Assembly: GCF_019264375.1 (NCBI RefSeq)
Contig: NZ_JAHVAI010000002.1
Location: 124,001-188,000, forward strand
DNA: 64,000 bases
Direction: 5' to 3'
Source: Sedimentimonas flavescens
GTDB taxonomy: Bacteria > Pseudomonadota > Alphaproteobacteria > Rhodobacterales > Rhodobacteraceae
Shown here: piece by piece, positions 9,620 to 20,083 of the stretch
Layout of the letters: every line of letters begins with the position of its first letter
How positions within the stretch are numbered: the first letter of the stretch is position 1
Translations under genes and position numbers: made by a program
The notes under the pieces: generated by a model
What the model was told of the DNA's origin: nothing
Database searches by the model: none
The model's input: only the letters and a program-made list of their open reading frames with translations

Positions 9620-11935
9620 TCAGGCCGCCGCCATACACTTTGCGATCTGGTTCTGGACGGTGGCAGTCAGCTCGCTCAACGAGAATGGCTTGGGCAGGAA
9701 GACCGAATTCGGGATCGGCGCGCGACCCTCGGTAAAGACATCCTCGGCATAGCCGGACATGAAGACGACGGGCGTGCCGGCTCGGGCGCGGAGTGCCTGC
9801 GTCACCCAGCTTGGTCCGTCCAAGCCAGGCATGATCACATCGGTCACAAAAGCATCGACCTGCAAGTCATTGTTTTCGAGCATTTTCAGCGCCTCTTCGC
9901 CACTCTCTGCCTCAAGCACCGAATAGCCCCGCAACCTGAGCGCGCGTGACGCGAAAGCGCGCACCGGCGTTTCATCCTCGACCAGCAGCACCGTCGCCCC
10001 AGGTTCGACTGCTGCGGCTCTGACCGAGGGGGTCGGCGCTTCATAGGCAAGTGCCTCTACCCCATGATCAAGGGCCGGAAGATAGAGGCTGAACGTCGTG
10101 CCCGCCCCCGGAACGGAGTCACAAAAGATATAGCCGCCGGTCTGCTTCACGATCCCATATGCGGTCGATAACCCTAGCCCCGTCCCCTCGCCCGTCCGCT
10201 TGGTTGTGTAAAACGGCTCGAAGACCTTGCTGAGATTCTCGGGTGCGATGCCAATGCCCTCGTCGATGACCCGCACGACCACGTAATCGCCCTTCGGCAC
10301 ACAGGCTCGGTCACGGCTGAGTTCTTGGGAGAGCTTCAGCTTCTCGGTTTCGATCCGGATCTCGCCCCCCCGAGGCATTGCGTCGCGCGCATTCACCACG
10401 AGGTTCATGATCACCTGTTCCAACTGTCGTTTGTCGGCACGGATCGGCGGCAGACCCAGATCATGAGAAACCGTCAGCGTCACCTTCTCACCCACCAGCC
10501 GGTTCAGCAGATGCGACAGGTCAGACAGGGTGTCGCGCAGGTCAATCACCTTTGGCTTGAGCGTCTGCTTGCGCGAGAATGCCAACAATTGCCCCACCAG
10601 AGACGCTGCCCGGTTGGCGTTCTGGCTGATCTGATCGAGGTCCGCGTAGTCCGGGTCCCCCTTGTCGTGGCGCAGCATCAGCAGATCGCAATGCCCTGAA
10701 ATCGCGGTCAGAAGGTTGTTGAAATCATGCGCGACGCCACCCGCAAGCTGCCCGATGGCCTGCATTTTCTGGCTTTGGACAAACTGCGCCTCAAGCGTCT
10801 TGAGCTGGGTTGCGTCCGAAATCACGCCGACCAGACCCTGCTGCCCATTCTCGACCACCCGGCTGAGCGTGATCTGCAAATACTTCTCCGGCTCGGCACG
10901 GCGCACCCGCATGACCTCGGGGCGGCGGTCAGCCCGCCCGGTCAGCGCGTCGCGCACCCAATCCTCGATCGGGCGACCGAGCCCCTCGAACACATCGAAG
11001 AGCCGCGCATTCTCGGCGATTTGCCCTATGAGAGCCCGCGCAGCCAGGTTCGCGGCCGAAATACGCCCCTCTGCGTCAAGGCGCATGAGCGCGACCGGGA
11101 GGCTCTCGAAGGCCGTCAGATCGTCAGCCGTGCGGGCGGATGCGACCGGCACGAGGTAGATCTCGCGCCGCCCCGCGCCAAGATCTATCTCGGCGATCAC
11201 ACAGCGCAAGGGGCCATCCACGGAAGGGATCACCCGCTCCTCTCCCCCAACCAGGGGCATCTCGGAGATCTGCTCAATCGTTGAATGGCGCGCGCCAATC
11301 AGGTGCCGCAGGGCCTCGTTCATGAACAGAATTGTGCCCGACCGTGAGACGGTCATCATCGGCAGCCGCGTAACCTCAGGGCCGCGTGTCCCGCCGGTCT
11401 CTGCATACTCCTCGATACGCCACAAAAGGACGTCGTCACCCGCGCAATGCACCGAGATCCGCATCAGCCCCTTGCGGGTCGCAACCTCTTCCTGAGCGGA
11501 GCCAAGCGCGTAAGCCCTGCCCTGTAGCCGCAGCAGGACCGAGCGCGGCTCGGCAAACAGCTCTCCGAGCGTGCTGGCCAGCGTCAGCTTTTCGCGTGGG
11601 CCAAAGCGCTCCATCGCGGCGCGATTTTGCATCTGCACGGCACCGCTGCGGTCGGTGGCGAAACTGGCCACCGCATCATGGGTGATCAGATCCGCAAGCC
11701 GCCGCAATTCCTGCGCCTGAATATACCGGGACAGGACGCGCGCACCGGTGACAAGCGACGCCAGAACCAGAAACGCCCCGGAGATCGATAGCATCACCGT
11801 CAGCGCGACGCGGTCGGTCACACGGAATGCAGCCACGCCGACCAAAACGCTTATGAGCAGCAGGATCGGCGCACTTGCAGCCAGCGCCTCGGCTGTTTTC
11901 AAGAGGGACTGCTGAGGCCGTTCGAGCTGCACCAA
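9620..11935 (-). CDS. cckA: Hybrid sensor histidine kinase CckA
   Basis: This 771-residue protein has two N-terminal membrane helices (about 22-37 and 43-66), PAS-like segments (about 85-380), a HisKA domain with phosphoacceptor H403 in GGVAHDFNNLL, an ATPase domain with N-box near 511-520 and G-box GEGTGLGLS, and a C-terminal receiver with phospho-acceptor D699 and the LPKPF lysine near 749. This is the architecture of CckA, which feeds the ChpT-CtrA phosphorelay. The start is non-ATG: TTG at 11935, or GTG one codon later, both behind AAAGGAAAG. A CtrA-type box lies 46 bases upstream. Confidence 0.9.
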   Translation of the reverse strand: MVQLERPQQSLLKTAEALAASAPILLLISVLVGVAAFRVTDRVALTVMLSISGAFLVLASLVTGARVLSRYIQAQELRRLADLITHDAVASFATDRSGAVQMQNRAAMERFGPREKLTLASTLGELFAEPRSVLLRLQGRAYALGSAQEEVATRKGLMRISVHCAGDDVLLWRIEEYAETGGTRGPEVTRLPMMTVSRSGTILFMNEALRHLIGARHSTIEQISEMPLVGGEERVIPSVDGPLRCVIAEIDLGAGRREIYLVPVASARTADDLTAFESLPVALMRLDAEGRISAANLAARALIGQIAENARLFDVFEGLGRPIEDWVRDALTGRADRRPEVMRVRRAEPEKYLQITLSRVVENGQQGLVGVISDATQLKTLEAQFVQSQKMQAIGQLAGGVAHDFNNLLTAISGHCDLLMLRHDKGDPDYADLDQISQNANRAASLVGQLLAFSRKQTLKPKVIDLRDTLSDLSHLLNRLVGEKVTLTVSHDLGLPPIRADKRQLEQVIMNLVVNARDAMPRGGEIRIETEKLKLSQELSRDRACVPKGDYVVVRVIDEGIGIAPENLSKVFEPFYTTKRTGEGTGLGLSTAYGIVKQTGGYIFCDSVPGAGTTFSLYLPALDHGVEALAYEAPTPSVRAAAVEPGATVLLVEDETPVRAFASRALRLRGYSVLEAESGEEALKMLENNDLQVDAFVTDVIMPGLDGPSWVTQALRARAGTPVVFMSGYAEDVFTEGRAPIPNSVFLPKPFSLSELTATVQNQIAKCMAAA

Positions 11936-11981
11936 CGTCTTTCCTTTCAGATTCGCTTTCCCGCATTCGGCAGCAAAACGC

Positions 11982-11996
11982 TTAACGCCCTGTTAA
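11982..11996. promoter_or_regulatory. CtrA box upstream of cckA
   Basis: TTAA (11982-11985), seven bases, TTAA (11993-11996) is a full match to the CtrA consensus TTAA-N7-TTAA. It is the only such site I found in the intergenic regions I checked. It lies in the short gap between the upstream methyltransferase gene and cckA. Confidence 0.6.
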
Positions 11997-12033
11997 GGGC
12001 ATCAAGAGCACAACCTGAAGGTGCGTTAATCTG

Positions 12034-13188
12034 TCACTCGGCCCGACGCAAGACTGACGCAAAGAACCCGTCGGCACCATCCAGCGGGGTCAGCGCAAGC
12101 CGCGCGTCCTCGGCCCAACCGGTTTCCGCCAGGAATGCTGCCACTTGTCGTTCGTTCTCATCAGCCAGAAGCGAGCAAGTCATATAGGCCAGCGCCCCGC
12201 CAGGCGCCACGAGGGTGCGTGCGCTCGACAGGATCTCTCTCTGAATCCGCGTGAGTTCTTCCAAGCGATCAGGCGTAAGCGCCCATTTCGCCTCGGGTGT
12301 CCGCCGCCATGTGCCAGAGCCCGAGCACGGCGCGTCCACCACCACAAGATCATAGGGACCGCCGGGCTGGCCCGGCTTCCGCACACCGATCCGGGCACCC
12401 GCCCGCGCGGCCCGGGCGGGAATATCGCGCATGCGCCCCGCGTCGATATCATGCGCGAAAATGGCTGCCTCGGGCGCACGCGCGGCCAGCGCAAGCGCCT
12501 TGCCCCCGCCGCCCGCGCAGTAGTCCAGCACACGCATTCCGGGAGCGATGGGCAGAACCGAGGCAATCGCCTGCGAGGCCGCATCCTGCAATTCCACGAC
12601 GCCGGACTGGTAAGCGCGACTGCTGCTGATCTTGCGCTCGCCCTGCACAACCTCCAGCGCCGTGGCGGCAAGCGGATGGCTGCGCGCGACGATCCCGTCC
12701 TCAGCCAGCATGGAGATCGCCAGCGCGGGGTCCGCCTTGGCAAGGTTGACGCGCAGGAACACCGGCGCGCGGCTCTGCATCGCCGTGACGATCGGCGCGG
12801 CCTTCTCAGCTTGGCTTTCCTCAAGGGCAGGACGCAGCCAGGCAGGCCAGTCGAGCCAAGCATCAGCGGGGTCTACAGGCACGACCTCGGACGCGGTTAA
12901 CGGCGCGGGGGCGAAACGTTCTCCGGAAAAGATTCTTTCAAGATCAAGGCATTCCGCGCGTGCTAGACCGATCATCAGACCGCGTCCGCTCAGCCCGCCG
13001 CCCAGATGCGCCAAAGACCCGCGGCGGCGCAACGCCTCGTAAACGTGGTCGCGGATCGCCGCGCGGTCGCCCGAACCCGCGAACCGATGCGCGCGCGCCC
13101 AGTTGGTCAGAACCTGCTCAGCGGGAGAGCCCGCAAGCGTTTGATCCAGAATTTCGATAGCGGCCTGAATGCGAGCAGCGGGGGTCAT
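12034..13188 (-). CDS. RsmB/NOP-type 16S rRNA cytosine-C5 methyltransferase
   Basis: A 384-residue SAM-dependent RNA m5C methyltransferase. The C-terminal Rossmann domain has VLDYCAGGGGKALALAARA (SAM loop), DAPCSGSGTWRR (motif IV Cys for product release) and YMTCSLLADENE (motif VI catalytic Cys). The N-terminal part is a short helical RNA-binding region, shorter than the NusB-fused E. coli RsmB, so the exact target base is inferred only by family. It is upstream of cckA on the same strand. Confidence 0.88.
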   Translation of the reverse strand: MTPAARIQAAIEILDQTLAGSPAEQVLTNWARAHRFAGSGDRAAIRDHVYEALRRRGSLAHLGGGLSGRGLMIGLARAECLDLERIFSGERFAPAPLTASEVVPVDPADAWLDWPAWLRPALEESQAEKAAPIVTAMQSRAPVFLRVNLAKADPALAISMLAEDGIVARSHPLAATALEVVQGERKISSSRAYQSGVVELQDAASQAIASVLPIAPGMRVLDYCAGGGGKALALAARAPEAAIFAHDIDAGRMRDIPARAARAGARIGVRKPGQPGGPYDLVVVDAPCSGSGTWRRTPEAKWALTPDRLEELTRIQREILSSARTLVAPGGALAYMTCSLLADENERQVAAFLAETGWAEDARLALTPLDGADGFFASVLRRAE

Positions 13189-13333
13189 GGCGTCTCCTTC
13201 GCGGCCCTCCTAACGCCACAACCGTTAAGGGTCGAGCGATTCGAGGCCATGTAAACGCCGGGATGCAAACGCCACATCGCCATCATTCCGCCACATTTCC
13301 GCAGTCACGAGACCGTCATATTGCCTCCGCTCG

Positions 13334-13395
13334 GCCCAAAATCCCGCAAAAAAATTGCTCCCGTCAAAAACGCCACTTGCTGCCCAAAATCCCGC
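13334..13395. repeat. Two copies of a 14-base direct repeat before the TadE/TadG pair
   Basis: GCCCAAAATCCCGC occurs at 13334-13347 and again at 13382-13395, 48 bases apart (start to start). The 280-base gap 13189-13468 is more A/C-rich than its surroundings and holds no convincing gene. The repeats sit 74-135 bases upstream of the TadE-like start and may be regulatory. Confidence 0.4.
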
Positions 13396-13468
13396 CATCT
13401 TTTGGCCACATGTTTTCGGGAAATTTACCACACGGCACAAAGCCATCCTTATGACCTTAGGCGAATTC

Positions 13469-13867
13469 ATGTTCAGACGCCTCAATATCCGCAGCTTCTT
13501 GCACCGTGACGAAGGCTCGGCTTCGATCGAGGCCGTCCTGTGGTTGCCGCTGTTTGTCTACATGCTCTGCCTGATCGTCGATGCTTCGATGGTATTCCAT
13601 ACGCACTCGCGGATTCTGGGTGTGATTCAGGACATCAATCGTTCCCTTGCGCTCGGGCGCATTACGGACATGTCGGTTGCTGAAAACACCGTAAAGGCGC
13701 GGTTGGCGAACTATGGATCGACCGTCAGCGTAACGAGCAAGGAGCAAGACGGGGTATTCAGCACGACCGTCAGCATTCCTTTCCGCAACGTTCAAGTTCT
13801 GGGCGTGCTGCCCTCATCCATTGCTCCCAACCTGACCGTAGCGGCCTATCAATATAGGGAGAAATGA
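13469..13867 (+). CDS. TadE-like pseudopilin/membrane protein
   Basis: This 132-residue protein has a short basic N-terminus, a Glu directly before a hydrophobic helix (ASIEAVLWLPLFVYMLCLIV) and a small periplasmic domain, the layout of TadE-family minor pseudopilins. The start at 13469 (MFRRLNI) is preferred over the ATG at 13451 because it puts the helix at the usual distance from the N-terminus. It is followed after three bases by the TadG-like gene. No tad secretion genes are in the window. Confidence 0.75.
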   Translation: MFRRLNIRSFLHRDEGSASIEAVLWLPLFVYMLCLIVDASMVFHTHSRILGVIQDINRSLALGRITDMSVAENTVKARLANYGSTVSVTSKEQDGVFSTTVSIPFRNVQVLGVLPSSIAPNLTVAAYQYREK

Positions 13868-13870
13868 GCA

Positions 13871-15163
13871 ATGCAGCGGTTCATTGCGCAGTTCAGAAAG
13901 GAAGACGGCGCGCTGAGCTTGCTTGCCATCTTCTGGATGTCGATCTTCATTGTCGTTGGCGGCCTCAGCCTTGACGTGGCGAATGTCTATCGCGCACGAA
14001 CGGTTCTTCAGGAAACTGTGGATAGCGCCGCTCTTGGCGGCCTGTACATGCGCAACACGATGGATGCACAGAGCGCGACCAACAAGGCACTGGCGATCGC
14101 AAACATGAACCTGGGTACGATGGATCCGGGCTCGGTGCTTGAGGCCGATGTCACTTTCGGCCGTTGGAACGAAGAAACGCTCGTCTTTACGCCCGATATT
14201 ACCTCGCGCAGCGCGGTCCGCGTATCTGCGGGGCGGCTCAAGTCGCGCGGCAACCAACTCCCGACCTATTTGATGCGCATCATCGGCCGCAGCTATTGGG
14301 ACGTGGCGACCTATGCCATTGCCGAGACCTATCGCCCGAAGTGCCTGACCGAGGGCTGGATCGCCGACGGTCAACTGGACCTGCAGTCGAACAACCTGTT
14401 CTCAAACGGCTTCTGCCTGCATTCGAACACCGGGATCTCGATCAACCAGAACAACGAATTCGAAAGCGGCACCATCGTGTCGATGCCAAGCCTTGATCTG
14501 CTCGACGGTCCGAACTCGATGTTCGAGAAGAACGAAGGCCTGGCCGAGGCCCTGCGCGAGAACTTCTACCAGATCCGCATCCTGTCCCGCATCGACGAGA
14601 TCATCGCGGATATGTCGAGCGAATCCGCCGAGCGCCTGCCTGACTACATCAAGGAACCGGGCAAGAAATATCTGATCGGCAGTAATGTCCCCACAAGCAC
14701 CTTCGTTGCCGGCAATGTCTACGACCTGTATTGCAGCAAGAGCAACGGGGTGAATATCGACGGCCCGCTGATCAAGGAAGTTGTCATTATCGCGCATTGC
14801 CCTGTGCAGTTCAGCTCCGGTGCCGCACTTGAAGACGTGGTTCTGGTCAACACCTCGACCGACAACCAAAGCATCTACGCCCCGTCGAATCTTCGCATTG
14901 GCAAGAAAGACGGTTGTGCTGAAGGCGGCGGCGCGCAAATCGTCACCAAGGGCGGGTTCAAGGTCGCCTCCGGTCTCTCGATGTATGGCGGCCAGATCAT
15001 CGCCAAAGGTGACGTGATCTTCGAGGCCAACGAGAATGGCGTGAATGGTTCCTCGATCATCTCGGGCGGCAAGATCGACGCCACCTCGAACTCCTCTGCC
15101 GGTTACTGCGGTACGGGTATGGAAGACAATTTCGAGCTGGATTACTTCCGCCTCGTTGAGTGA
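13871..15163 (+). CDS. TadG-like pilus-associated protein
   Basis: 430 residues. The N-terminus matches the Tad domain: FRKEDGALSLLAIFWMSIF, a helix, then DVANVYRARTVLQETVDSAALGG. The remainder (about 160-430) is rich in short repeats of small and polar residues with G-x-hydrophobic turns, which suggests a beta-solenoid rather than the von Willebrand A domain seen in some TadG proteins. Several Cys residues may form periplasmic disulfides. It is cotranscribed with the TadE-like gene and ends at a strong terminator. Confidence 0.75.
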   Translation: MQRFIAQFRKEDGALSLLAIFWMSIFIVVGGLSLDVANVYRARTVLQETVDSAALGGLYMRNTMDAQSATNKALAIANMNLGTMDPGSVLEADVTFGRWNEETLVFTPDITSRSAVRVSAGRLKSRGNQLPTYLMRIIGRSYWDVATYAIAETYRPKCLTEGWIADGQLDLQSNNLFSNGFCLHSNTGISINQNNEFESGTIVSMPSLDLLDGPNSMFEKNEGLAEALRENFYQIRILSRIDEIIADMSSESAERLPDYIKEPGKKYLIGSNVPTSTFVAGNVYDLYCSKSNGVNIDGPLIKEVVIIAHCPVQFSSGAALEDVVLVNTSTDNQSIYAPSNLRIGKKDGCAEGGGAQIVTKGGFKVASGLSMYGGQIIAKGDVIFEANENGVNGSSIISGGKIDATSNSSAGYCGTGMEDNFELDYFRLVE

Positions 15164-15185
15164 TCAAACCCCGAGAAAGCTATCA

Positions 15186-15213
15186 GGCCCCGGCGACCAT
15201 GCCGGGGCCTTTT
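15186..15213 (+). terminator. Terminator of the TadE/TadG operon
   Basis: GGCCCCGGC at 15186-15194 pairs perfectly with GCCGGGGCC at 15201-15209 across a six-base loop, followed by TTTTC. Confidence 0.85.
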
Positions 15214-15295
15214 CATTTGCGACTCTCGCAAGGCAACACGCGCGCCGGTTTTCCTTCGCACGCTTGAGCGCCCTTCGGCTGGAGCGTCATCCTGA

Positions 15296-15330
15296 CAAAA
15301 GAAAACCCCCGGCGGATCGCGCCGGGGGTT
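15296..15330 (-). terminator. Terminator of guaB
   Basis: AACCCCCGGC (15304-15313) pairs with GCCGGGGGTT (15321-15330). The minus-strand transcript continues TTCTTTTGTC after the stem. Confidence 0.85.
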
Positions 15331-15354
15331 CTGGGACTTGCTTGGCGAAAACAA

Positions 15355-16872
<1,518 letters not shown>

Positions 16873-17838
16873 TCAGGCGATGGCGGCGTTGGTTTTCACG
16901 GCAAGTTGCCCCTTGGCCCAGAGTTTCAGGATCTTGGCCGCGATAGGGATGATAAGCAGCGTGGCCGCGATCAGCATGAGTGCGCCGGGCAGACGCCACA
17001 CACCGCCCACCGCCAGCCAGCAATTGGCCGTCGCGGCGACCGGGAAGGTCAAGGCCCCCCACATCGGCGAAAACCCGGATTCAAGCAGCCAGCGCGCCTT
17101 GACCACCATGACCGCCAGCAGAACCGCCGAGATGATCGCGAAGGCCTGCGCGAGGTTCGCAGCCCCCATGCCCGCCGCCACGGTGCCAAAGAGCGCCGCA
17201 GGCGAGAGGTGAATGGCCAGAAGCGGGCGCAGCGGCGCGGGAACGCTTTCACGCTGGAACTGGCGCGCCGAGGCCGCCCAGATCGCCACCCCGGCCACAA
17301 GCGCCACGACAAACAGCACCTTGCCAAGCTGCGGCAGGCCAAGGCTTTGCGCGACCATCGCGCCGACGATCCAACCCGTGAAGGTCAGATGCCACACCGG
17401 GTTCACGCGGCGCTGCTCGGCCGGGCCTTTCGCGAAGGTCCAGATGACAGCGATATTGAACAGCAGGTGAATCCCCAACCCCAGAAGCAGGATCGGCCGC
17501 GCCTCGCTTGGCGCCATGGGGCCGATGGCGGCGGCCAGCAGATAAAGGCTCAGCACGCCCGCAGCCAGACCGGCGCGGCCGGGCAGGATGCGCAGATCCT
17601 CCAGCACCACGGCCGGGCGGCGCGCGAACTTGACGACATAGGTCAGCACGGCGAACAACGCCAACAGGGTGATCGCCCCGATGAACATATCGGAAAGGCC
17701 GGTCGGCAGGGCAAACTCGCCCTCGCCCCGCCGCCACGCAAGCGCCAGCCCCAAGAGCCCCAGGACGGGCGGGAAGATCGCCGGAGGCGTGCGCCGCCAA
17801 AGACCTTTCGGTGTCGGGGTGGGTGCCTTGAATGCCAT
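16873..17838 (-). CDS. TDT/SLAC1-family transporter (TehA-like)
   Basis: 321 residues with about ten hydrophobic helices of the tellurite-resistance/dicarboxylate transporter (TDT) superfamily. Conserved features include PPAIFPPVLGLLGLALAW near the N-terminus, HLTFTGWIVGAMVAQ, and SPMWGALTFPVAA in the C-terminal half. The substrate cannot be read from sequence; family members pass tellurite, C4-dicarboxylates, sulfite or anions. GAGGAC precedes the ATG. It is located just upstream of guaB but separated from it by 69 bases. Confidence 0.8.
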   Translation of the reverse strand: MAFKAPTPTPKGLWRRTPPAIFPPVLGLLGLALAWRRGEGEFALPTGLSDMFIGAITLLALFAVLTYVVKFARRPAVVLEDLRILPGRAGLAAGVLSLYLLAAAIGPMAPSEARPILLLGLGIHLLFNIAVIWTFAKGPAEQRRVNPVWHLTFTGWIVGAMVAQSLGLPQLGKVLFVVALVAGVAIWAASARQFQRESVPAPLRPLLAIHLSPAALFGTVAAGMGAANLAQAFAIISAVLLAVMVVKARWLLESGFSPMWGALTFPVAATANCWLAVGGVWRLPGALMLIAATLLIIPIAAKILKLWAKGQLAVKTNAAIA

Positions 17839-17943
17839 CGTTTCGTCCTCGTCCGCGAATTGACTACAGCAGGGCTAGCAGCCCCGCACGCGCCGTTGCA
17901 AGATGCTCATGCACGGCTTGGCCGGGAAATGACAGGAGACAAT

Positions 17944-18918
17944 ATGGCGCGGCATTCATACGAGACGGGGCGTCTCAACCTGCCCTTCGTCGGCATCGCA
18001 ACCTTCGGCAAGCGCCCCTATGTCGAGGACTGGAGCAAGATCGATGCGGATATTGCCATCCTCGGCGCGCCCTTCGACTTTGGCACCCAGTTTCGGTCCG
18101 GGGCACGGTTCGGGCCGCGCTCGGTGCGCGAGGCCTCGACGCTGTTTTCATTTGGCCATGCAGGCGCCTATGACCATGAGGACGACGCCGTCTATCTGGG
18201 CGGCGATGTGCGCATCGTGGATATCGGCGACGCCGACATCGTCCATACTGACACCGAAACGAGCCACGCCAATATCGAGGCCGGAGTGCGCGCGATCCTC
18301 AAGGCGGGCGCCCTGCCCGTGGTGATCGGCGGCGATCACTCGATCAACATCCCCTGCATCCGGGCCTTCGACGAGACCTGCGCCAAGGACGGCCCGATCC
18401 ACATCGTCCAAATCGACGCGCATCTGGATTTTGTCGATGTGCGCCACGGGGTGCGGCACGGACACGGCAACCCGATGCGTCGTGCAGCCGAGAAGGACTT
18501 CGTCTCGGGCATCACCGCGCTTGGCATCCGCAATGTCAGCTCAACCACGCAAGACGGATACGAGGCCGCCCGCGCCATGGGTGACGATATCCTCTCGGTG
18601 CGGCAGGTACGCCGTCTGGGCACCGAGGGCGTGCTGTCGCGCATCCCCAAGGGCGCGCGCATCTATGTCACTATCGACATCGACGGTTTCGACCCCTCGA
18701 TCGCGCCAGGTACCGGAACGCCATCGCATGGCGGGTTCCTTTACTATGAGGTGCTGGAAATCCTGCAAGGCATCGCGCGCGAGCATGACGTCGTCGGCAT
18801 TGACCTGGTCGAGGTGGCGCCCGACTACGACCCCGCCGGCTCGACCCCGATCCTGGCCGCGCAGGTGCTGCTGAACTTCCTCGGCTTCATCTTTCACGAA
18901 CGCGCTAAACGCGCCTGA
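17944..18918 (+). CDS. Ureohydrolase (agmatinase-family, substrate uncertain)
   Basis: This 324-residue arginase/agmatinase-superfamily enzyme has binuclear Mn ligands in GGDHSIN, DAHLDF and DIDGFDPS. An AGGAGA ribosome site defines the ATG at 17944. It differs from the second ureohydrolase in this window at the substrate-side loop after the DAH motif (DVRHGVRHGHGNPMRRA), so it may act on guanidinobutyrate, guanidinopropionate or another guanidine rather than agmatine. Its 3' end overlaps the convergent acyltransferase gene by 25 bases. Confidence 0.8.
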   Translation: MARHSYETGRLNLPFVGIATFGKRPYVEDWSKIDADIAILGAPFDFGTQFRSGARFGPRSVREASTLFSFGHAGAYDHEDDAVYLGGDVRIVDIGDADIVHTDTETSHANIEAGVRAILKAGALPVVIGGDHSINIPCIRAFDETCAKDGPIHIVQIDAHLDFVDVRHGVRHGHGNPMRRAAEKDFVSGITALGIRNVSSTTQDGYEAARAMGDDILSVRQVRRLGTEGVLSRIPKGARIYVTIDIDGFDPSIAPGTGTPSHGGFLYYEVLEILQGIAREHDVVGIDLVEVAPDYDPAGSTPILAAQVLLNFLGFIFHERAKRA

Positions 18919-19790
18919 CCGGGTATGACAAGGCAGGTGGCGCCGAGAGCGCGCGCCACTGCCCCTGTTCCCAGCTTGAACCGCATCAGGTCTGCGCCCT
19001 CCTCAGAGTTCGCATCGCCCAGATCGAGAGATTGCACACCTTGCCCGTGCAGGATCTCGGCCGCGCGCCAAAGCAGCAGGTTATGCGCGTGGTGGCTGCG
19101 CCCCTCGGGGCCGGTCCAGCCGATGTGATAGCTGGCCATGCTGCCGTGGCGCAAAAAGATCATCCCGGCGATCGGCGCGCCCCGCAGCGTCGCTTTGAGC
19201 GCGAGCAGCCCACCCGCTTCGGCCCTGCCCCAGGCCTGCGCAAAATCACCTGGCGGCCCTCGGTAGCCGCGGGCGCGACGCTGAGCGTCCTCCGCTGCAA
19301 TCAGCCAATCCGGCGCGCGGTCTATCTCCACCCTCAGAGCGGTGCGCTCCGCGACAGCCAAGCGGTTGCGCCACTTCCCCGCCAGCCCCGCGCGCAGAGT
19401 TCCGGCGTCTGGCACCAGATCCCAGATCGCATGGTGGCGCGGCGTGACAAGCGGGAAAAGGCCCCACCCCTCGCAGGCAACCTCTGGCGTGGCGATCAGC
19501 GCCCCGCTTAGCGCGCGAGCCAGCGCCCGAAGCACCGGCCTGACCGACACGCCAGGCGCAAGCACGGGGCCGCGACCGAGCAGCCAGAACCCGCGGCGCC
19601 CGATTACCTGCGCCATCGCGATCCGTTGCGACCCAAGCAACACTTCGCACCGGCGTACCCGACACCCTTTCAGTGCCGCGATCTCTCCATAGGTCCAGTG
19701 CTGCTGCAAGGCCCCGCCGCCGAGGGCGTCTACCTCGTGGCCCCAAGCCAGCGGCCCCAGTTTCGTGTCGACGATGGCAAGATTTTCCAT
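18894..19790 (-). CDS. FemAB/GNAT-like acyltransferase
   Basis: 298 residues from MENLAIVDT at 19790; the open frame continues upstream but the conserved region starts here. The C-terminal half carries GNAT/FemAB-type segments: LLALKATLRGAPIAGMIFLR, SYHIGWTGPEGRSHHAHNLL and LDLGDANSEEGADLMRFKLG. Such proteins transfer aminoacyl or acyl groups to peptidoglycan, exopolysaccharide or lipid acceptors. The substrate is not identifiable. It is convergent with the ureohydrolase. Confidence 0.65.
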   Translation of the reverse strand: MENLAIVDTKLGPLAWGHEVDALGGGALQQHWTYGEIAALKGCRVRRCEVLLGSQRIAMAQVIGRRGFWLLGRGPVLAPGVSVRPVLRALARALSGALIATPEVACEGWGLFPLVTPRHHAIWDLVPDAGTLRAGLAGKWRNRLAVAERTALRVEIDRAPDWLIAAEDAQRRARGYRGPPGDFAQAWGRAEAGGLLALKATLRGAPIAGMIFLRHGSMASYHIGWTGPEGRSHHAHNLLLWRAAEILHGQGVQSLDLGDANSEEGADLMRFKLGTGAVARALGATCLVIPGQARLARS

Positions 19791-19852
19791 AGCCGCGTTA
19801 AGCCATGATTCACCTAACACGCGCTTAATGACCGAAACGAACCGGAGAGAGC

Positions 19853-19978
19853 ATGGTCCGAAAATGCAGGCTGCCGATCCCTCGCCCACGCTACACGATC
19901 TGGGTTCCTGTGCTGCTGTCGGGCACGCTTTCGGTGCTTTGGATGGCAGGTCTGGGAATCACTTCAATGATCCGTTAA
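19853..19978 (+). CDS. Possible 41-residue single-helix membrane protein
   Basis: ATG at 19853 follows GGAGAG with six bases spacing and reads 41 codons to TAA at 19976-19978. The product has a basic, proline-rich N-terminus (MVRKCRLPIPRPRY) and one hydrophobic helix (TIWVPVLLSGTLSVLWMAGL), then a short tail ending MIR. The positive-inside layout and the ribosome site favour a real gene. The family is not recognised. It lies in the 356-base gap before the fadL-type gene, divergent from the acyltransferase. Confidence 0.5.
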   Translation: MVRKCRLPIPRPRYTIWVPVLLSGTLSVLWMAGLGITSMIR

Positions 19979-19997
19979 GTCGCGCCGCGCACCGAAG

Positions 19998-20015
19998 CGT
20001 GGCACTTGTGCCACG
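19998..20015. promoter_or_regulatory. Inverted repeat upstream of the FadL-type gene
   Basis: CGTGGCAC-TT-GTGCCACG is a perfect 8-bp inverted repeat. It has no T-run, so an operator is more likely than a terminator, although it is only 20 bases after the small ORF stop. Confidence 0.45.
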
Positions 20016-20083
20016 TGACGTCGGGGCACCCCCCGGGCACCGAAAAGTGCGACGCCACGTCACTGCCCAGACCGAAATAATTC

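Noticed and set aside
18894-18918. The 25-base overlap of the convergent ureohydrolase and acyltransferase genes as an error
   Set aside because: Both stops are supported by conserved C-termini; tail-to-tail overlaps are common in compact genomes.
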